From assembly GCA_045645985.1 (NCBI GenBank), contig JAZRJV010000016.1, forward strand, positions 1 to 37,322: a DNA stretch of 37,322 bases, read 5' to 3'. The stretch comes from RGIG9060 sp045645985 (GTDB lineage Bacteria; Spirochaetota; Spirochaetia; Treponematales; Treponemataceae). This document shows, in pieces, positions 35,559 to 37,322 of this stretch. Each line of letters starts with the position of its first letter. Position 1 is the stretch's first letter. Made by a program: the position numbers and the translations under genes. Under the pieces are notes generated by a model. It was not told the DNA's origin. It made no database searches and was given only the letters and a program-made list of their open reading frames with translations.

Positions 35559-36122
35559 ATGATAAGCTTTACAGAATTGGATTTACAGTATGCACATCGA
35601 TTTTATAATTTTAAAGGTGAAGCACAATATTTACATGGACATACTGGAAAATTGATTATTGAAGTTGAAGATTCAATAAACAAAGGTGTTAATATGGTTT
35701 TTCCTTGCAATGAAATAAAAAAAACTGCATGGAATATTTTACAAAATTTTGATCACGCATTAATTTTAAGAGAAGACGATCCACTTCTACCTGCAATTTT
35801 AAAAGTGTATGAAGATCAAGGAATAAAAAATGGAACGCCTACAAACAAAATGAAAGGTCCAGCATTTAAAACTGAACTTGCTACAGCCTATCCAGAGTGC
35901 CGTTTAGTTGTAACAAAAGAAACTATGACGGTCGAAGGTATGATTAAAATTGTTTACGATTTACTCAAGGATAAATTAAATATTTCAAAGTTGACTTTTT
36001 ACAGTGGTGATAATGCTGCTACCCAAGAATTTACAACAAGAAACAATATCGAACGCTGTCCTCTGTGTGGAATTGCATTAAACGAAAATGGGGTTTGCCC
36101 AAAATGTGGATATAAAAAATAA
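35559..36122 (+). CDS. 6-pyruvoyl-tetrahydropterin synthase/QueD-family protein with zinc ribbon
   Basis: This 187-residue protein keeps the zinc-binding histidines of the PTPS fold (YAHRF with His13, LHGHTG with His26 and His28) and a later FDHALIL histidine. The catalytic cysteine that normally lies four residues before HGH is absent; Ala22 is there, with Glu21 beside it. The C-terminus adds a zinc ribbon (CPLC at 167-170, CPKC at 180-183). The substrate could be a dihydroneopterin derivative as in QueD or PTPS-III enzymes, but the changed site makes this uncertain. GGAGG precedes the ATG. It is transcribed away from the hydrogenase cluster and ends in two hairpins. Confidence 0.82.
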   Translation: MISFTELDLQYAHRFYNFKGEAQYLHGHTGKLIIEVEDSINKGVNMVFPCNEIKKTAWNILQNFDHALILREDDPLLPAILKVYEDQGIKNGTPTNKMKGPAFKTELATAYPECRLVVTKETMTVEGMIKIVYDLLKDKLNISKLTFYSGDNAATQEFTTRNNIERCPLCGIALNENGVCPKCGYKK

Positions 36123-36134
36123 TTTTCTGAAAAA

Positions 36135-36208
36135 CTTCAGTATAAATATTGCCGAATTAGTAATATTTATACTGAAGACAGTAAATTCACTAACATAATA
36201 GTGAATTT
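36135..36208. terminator. Tandem hairpins ending the PTPS-like gene and the small lipoprotein gene
   Basis: CTTCAGTATAAATATT (36135-36150) pairs perfectly with 36162-36177 (16 bp, 11-nt loop). Just after it, AAATTCACTA (36183-36192) pairs with TAGTGAATTT (36199-36208), and that stem is followed by more T. They lie between two converging genes and should stop transcription from both sides. Confidence 0.75.
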
Positions 36209-36236
36209 TTAAGGCAAAAACTATAACAAATTACTA

Positions 36237-36578
36237 TTAGTTAACGCGAGTAAATGTTAAATAAGGTTGTCCTTGAAGAGTAAAGTTCATTTCATCGCCT
36301 TTAATTTCTACTTCATAAACACCAGCTCCAGCACCAAGATCCACAGTTAACTCATTACCATCAGCACTCCAAGTACCAGTAACAGTTGAAGTTACTTCTT
36401 CAATAATAGTAACAGTTGTTGTAACTTTTAATACACCGTCTGCTTCAAAACTCCATACTTGTACACCAAGAAGATCATCTGTTTCCCATTTTGTTCCTTC
36501 GAGTTTGTTTGCAATTCCACAACCAACAAGAACAACCAAAACCATTGCTACTAAAGAAATAAAAATTCCTTTTTTCAT
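36237..36578 (-). CDS. Small lipoprotein, lipocalin-like
   Basis: The protein has 113 residues from the chosen ATG. It has a lipoprotein signal ending VLVGC (Cys20), then a beta-rich domain that starts LEGTKWETDD and includes WSFEADGVLKV, TGTWSADGNELTVDL and a closing MNFTLQGQPYLTFTRV. This is the pattern of small lipocalin-like lipoproteins that accumulate in many genomes. No ligand is predictable. The frame extends 17 codons upstream to a TTG, but ATG at 36576-36578 has AGGAT just ahead and begins the signal peptide. Its promoter contains a run of eight G, so expression may vary. Confidence 0.78.
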   Translation of the reverse strand: MKKGIFISLVAMVLVVLVGCGIANKLEGTKWETDDLLGVQVWSFEADGVLKVTTTVTIIEEVTSTVTGTWSADGNELTVDLGAGAGVYEVEIKGDEMNFTLQGQPYLTFTRVN

Positions 36579-36633
36579 AAAAACATCCTTTGAAAGTAAG
36601 AATAAATTTTGTAAGAGCCTTACTTTCAAATTG

Positions 36634-36660
36634 ATTTTACTACAATTCCCCCCCCGTCAA
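36634..36660 (-). promoter_or_regulatory. Promoter with a poly-G tract in the spacer
   Basis: On the minus strand TTGACG (36655-36660) is followed by a spacer of 15 bp that begins with seven G, then TAAAAT (36634-36639). With the last base of the -35 the G run is eight (C at 36648-36655 on the plus strand). Gain of one or two G would bring the spacer to 16 or 17 bp, close to optimal, so slippage could change expression. Confidence 0.55.
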
Positions 36661-36730
36661 GTAGGTGTTTGTTATTTTCTTACTTTTGTTAAAATTTTTA
36701 AATTTGAAAGATTTTATTTCAATTTAAAAC

Positions 36731-36758
36731 AAAAAAGCCACACACAAAAGATGTAGCT
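36731..36758 (-). terminator. Terminator of the rRNA operon
   Basis: Downstream of 5S on the minus strand, AGCTACA (36752-36758) pairs with TGTGGCT (36736-36742), including one G-T pair, and is followed by a run of six T. The 5S end itself is followed by another T-run at 36803-36809. Confidence 0.6.
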
Positions 36759-36809
36759 CCTATAAAAAAATCACTTTAACAAGTACCCTTTTAGTTTAAA
36801 ATAAAAAAA

Positions 36810-36921
36810 GCCTGGCAACTTCCTACTTTCCCACTTCTCAGCAGTATCATCGGCGTAAGAGAGCTTGACTTCCGTGTTCGGTATGGGAACGGGTATTTCC
36901 TCTCCACTATGGCCACCAGGC
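36810..36921 (-). rRNA. rrf: 5S ribosomal RNA
   Basis: The minus strand reads GCCTGGTGGCCATAGTGGAG at the 5' end and closes with the complementary GCCAGGC. The conserved CCCGTTCCCATACCGAACAC and GAAGTGGGAAAGTAGG segments are present. The length is about 112 nt, as expected. It lies 72 bp after the 23S gene, with no tRNA in the spacer. Confidence 0.95.
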
Positions 36922-36993
36922 ATTATTAACAAATTAACAGAAGAAAACTTTTTTTATTTCTAAGATAAGTTACTATACACGGAAACGATAATA

Positions 36994-37322
<329 letters not shown>

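Noticed and set aside
36922..36993. tRNA gene in the 23S-5S spacer
   Set aside because: The 72-bp spacer shows no cloverleaf arms or TTCGA-type loop.

Overview
The window looks like a piece of a chromosome from a very AT-rich, anaerobic, fermentative spirochaete of the Treponema group. That assignment is an inference. It rests on treponeme-style lipoprotein signals ending in FFSC or LVGC, a pyruvate:ferredoxin oxidoreductase followed by [FeFe]-hydrogenase and H2-sensor genes of the kind described in gut treponemes, and a poly-G tract inside a lipoprotein promoter. The partial 23S rRNA at the right edge would settle the species. Most genes, and the rRNA operon, lie on the minus strand.

Left part (1-10.7 kb): a truncated membrane protein at the edge, then a hairpin-rich gap, then a long minus-strand run that may be one transcript. 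In transcription order it reads UPF0210 protein, MATE exporter, ArgC, and a peptide/oligopeptide-type ABC importer (binding lipoprotein, OppB-like permease, an OppC-OppD permease/ATPase fusion, and an OppF-like ATPase).

Middle (10.7-26.7 kb): housekeeping and envelope genes in mixed orientation. They are a DTW-domain protein, a DUF308 membrane protein, a TrmH-family RNA methyltransferase, FtsK with a very long acidic linker, an outer-membrane barrel-like protein, PyrE, a periplasmic TPR-like protein, a long pyruvate kinase with a degenerate swivel domain, a second MATE exporter, a CBM-like lipoprotein, a DUF362 iron-sulfur protein, a small membrane protein and a secreted CE1-type esterase. 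The 385-bp gap between pyrE and the TPR-like gene holds DnaA-box-like motifs and long A/T tracts.

Right part (26.7-37.3 kb): an energy-metabolism block on the minus strand. In transcription order it is a PAS-containing HydS-like sensory [FeFe]-hydrogenase, a SpoIIE/PP2C-type phosphatase, a thioredoxin-like [2Fe-2S] ferredoxin, a second [FeFe]-hydrogenase-like protein, and pyruvate:ferredoxin oxidoreductase. The simplest reading is that the oxidoreductase makes reduced ferredoxin, the hydrogenase can dispose of the electrons as H2, and HydS plus the phosphatase report H2 or redox state to an unidentified target. A PTPS/QueD-like protein with a zinc ribbon, a small lipoprotein, 5S rRNA and the 3' end of 23S rRNA complete the window.

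Two properties cut across the window. Several genes (pyrE, the TPR-like gene, pyk, ftsK, the DTW gene, the second MATE gene) lack a Shine-Dalgarno sequence and have a -10 hexamer 5-7 nt before the ATG, which implies leaderless mRNAs. Many transcription units end in perfect, often bidirectional, hairpins. No tRNA, CRISPR array, insertion sequence or prophage gene was recognised.
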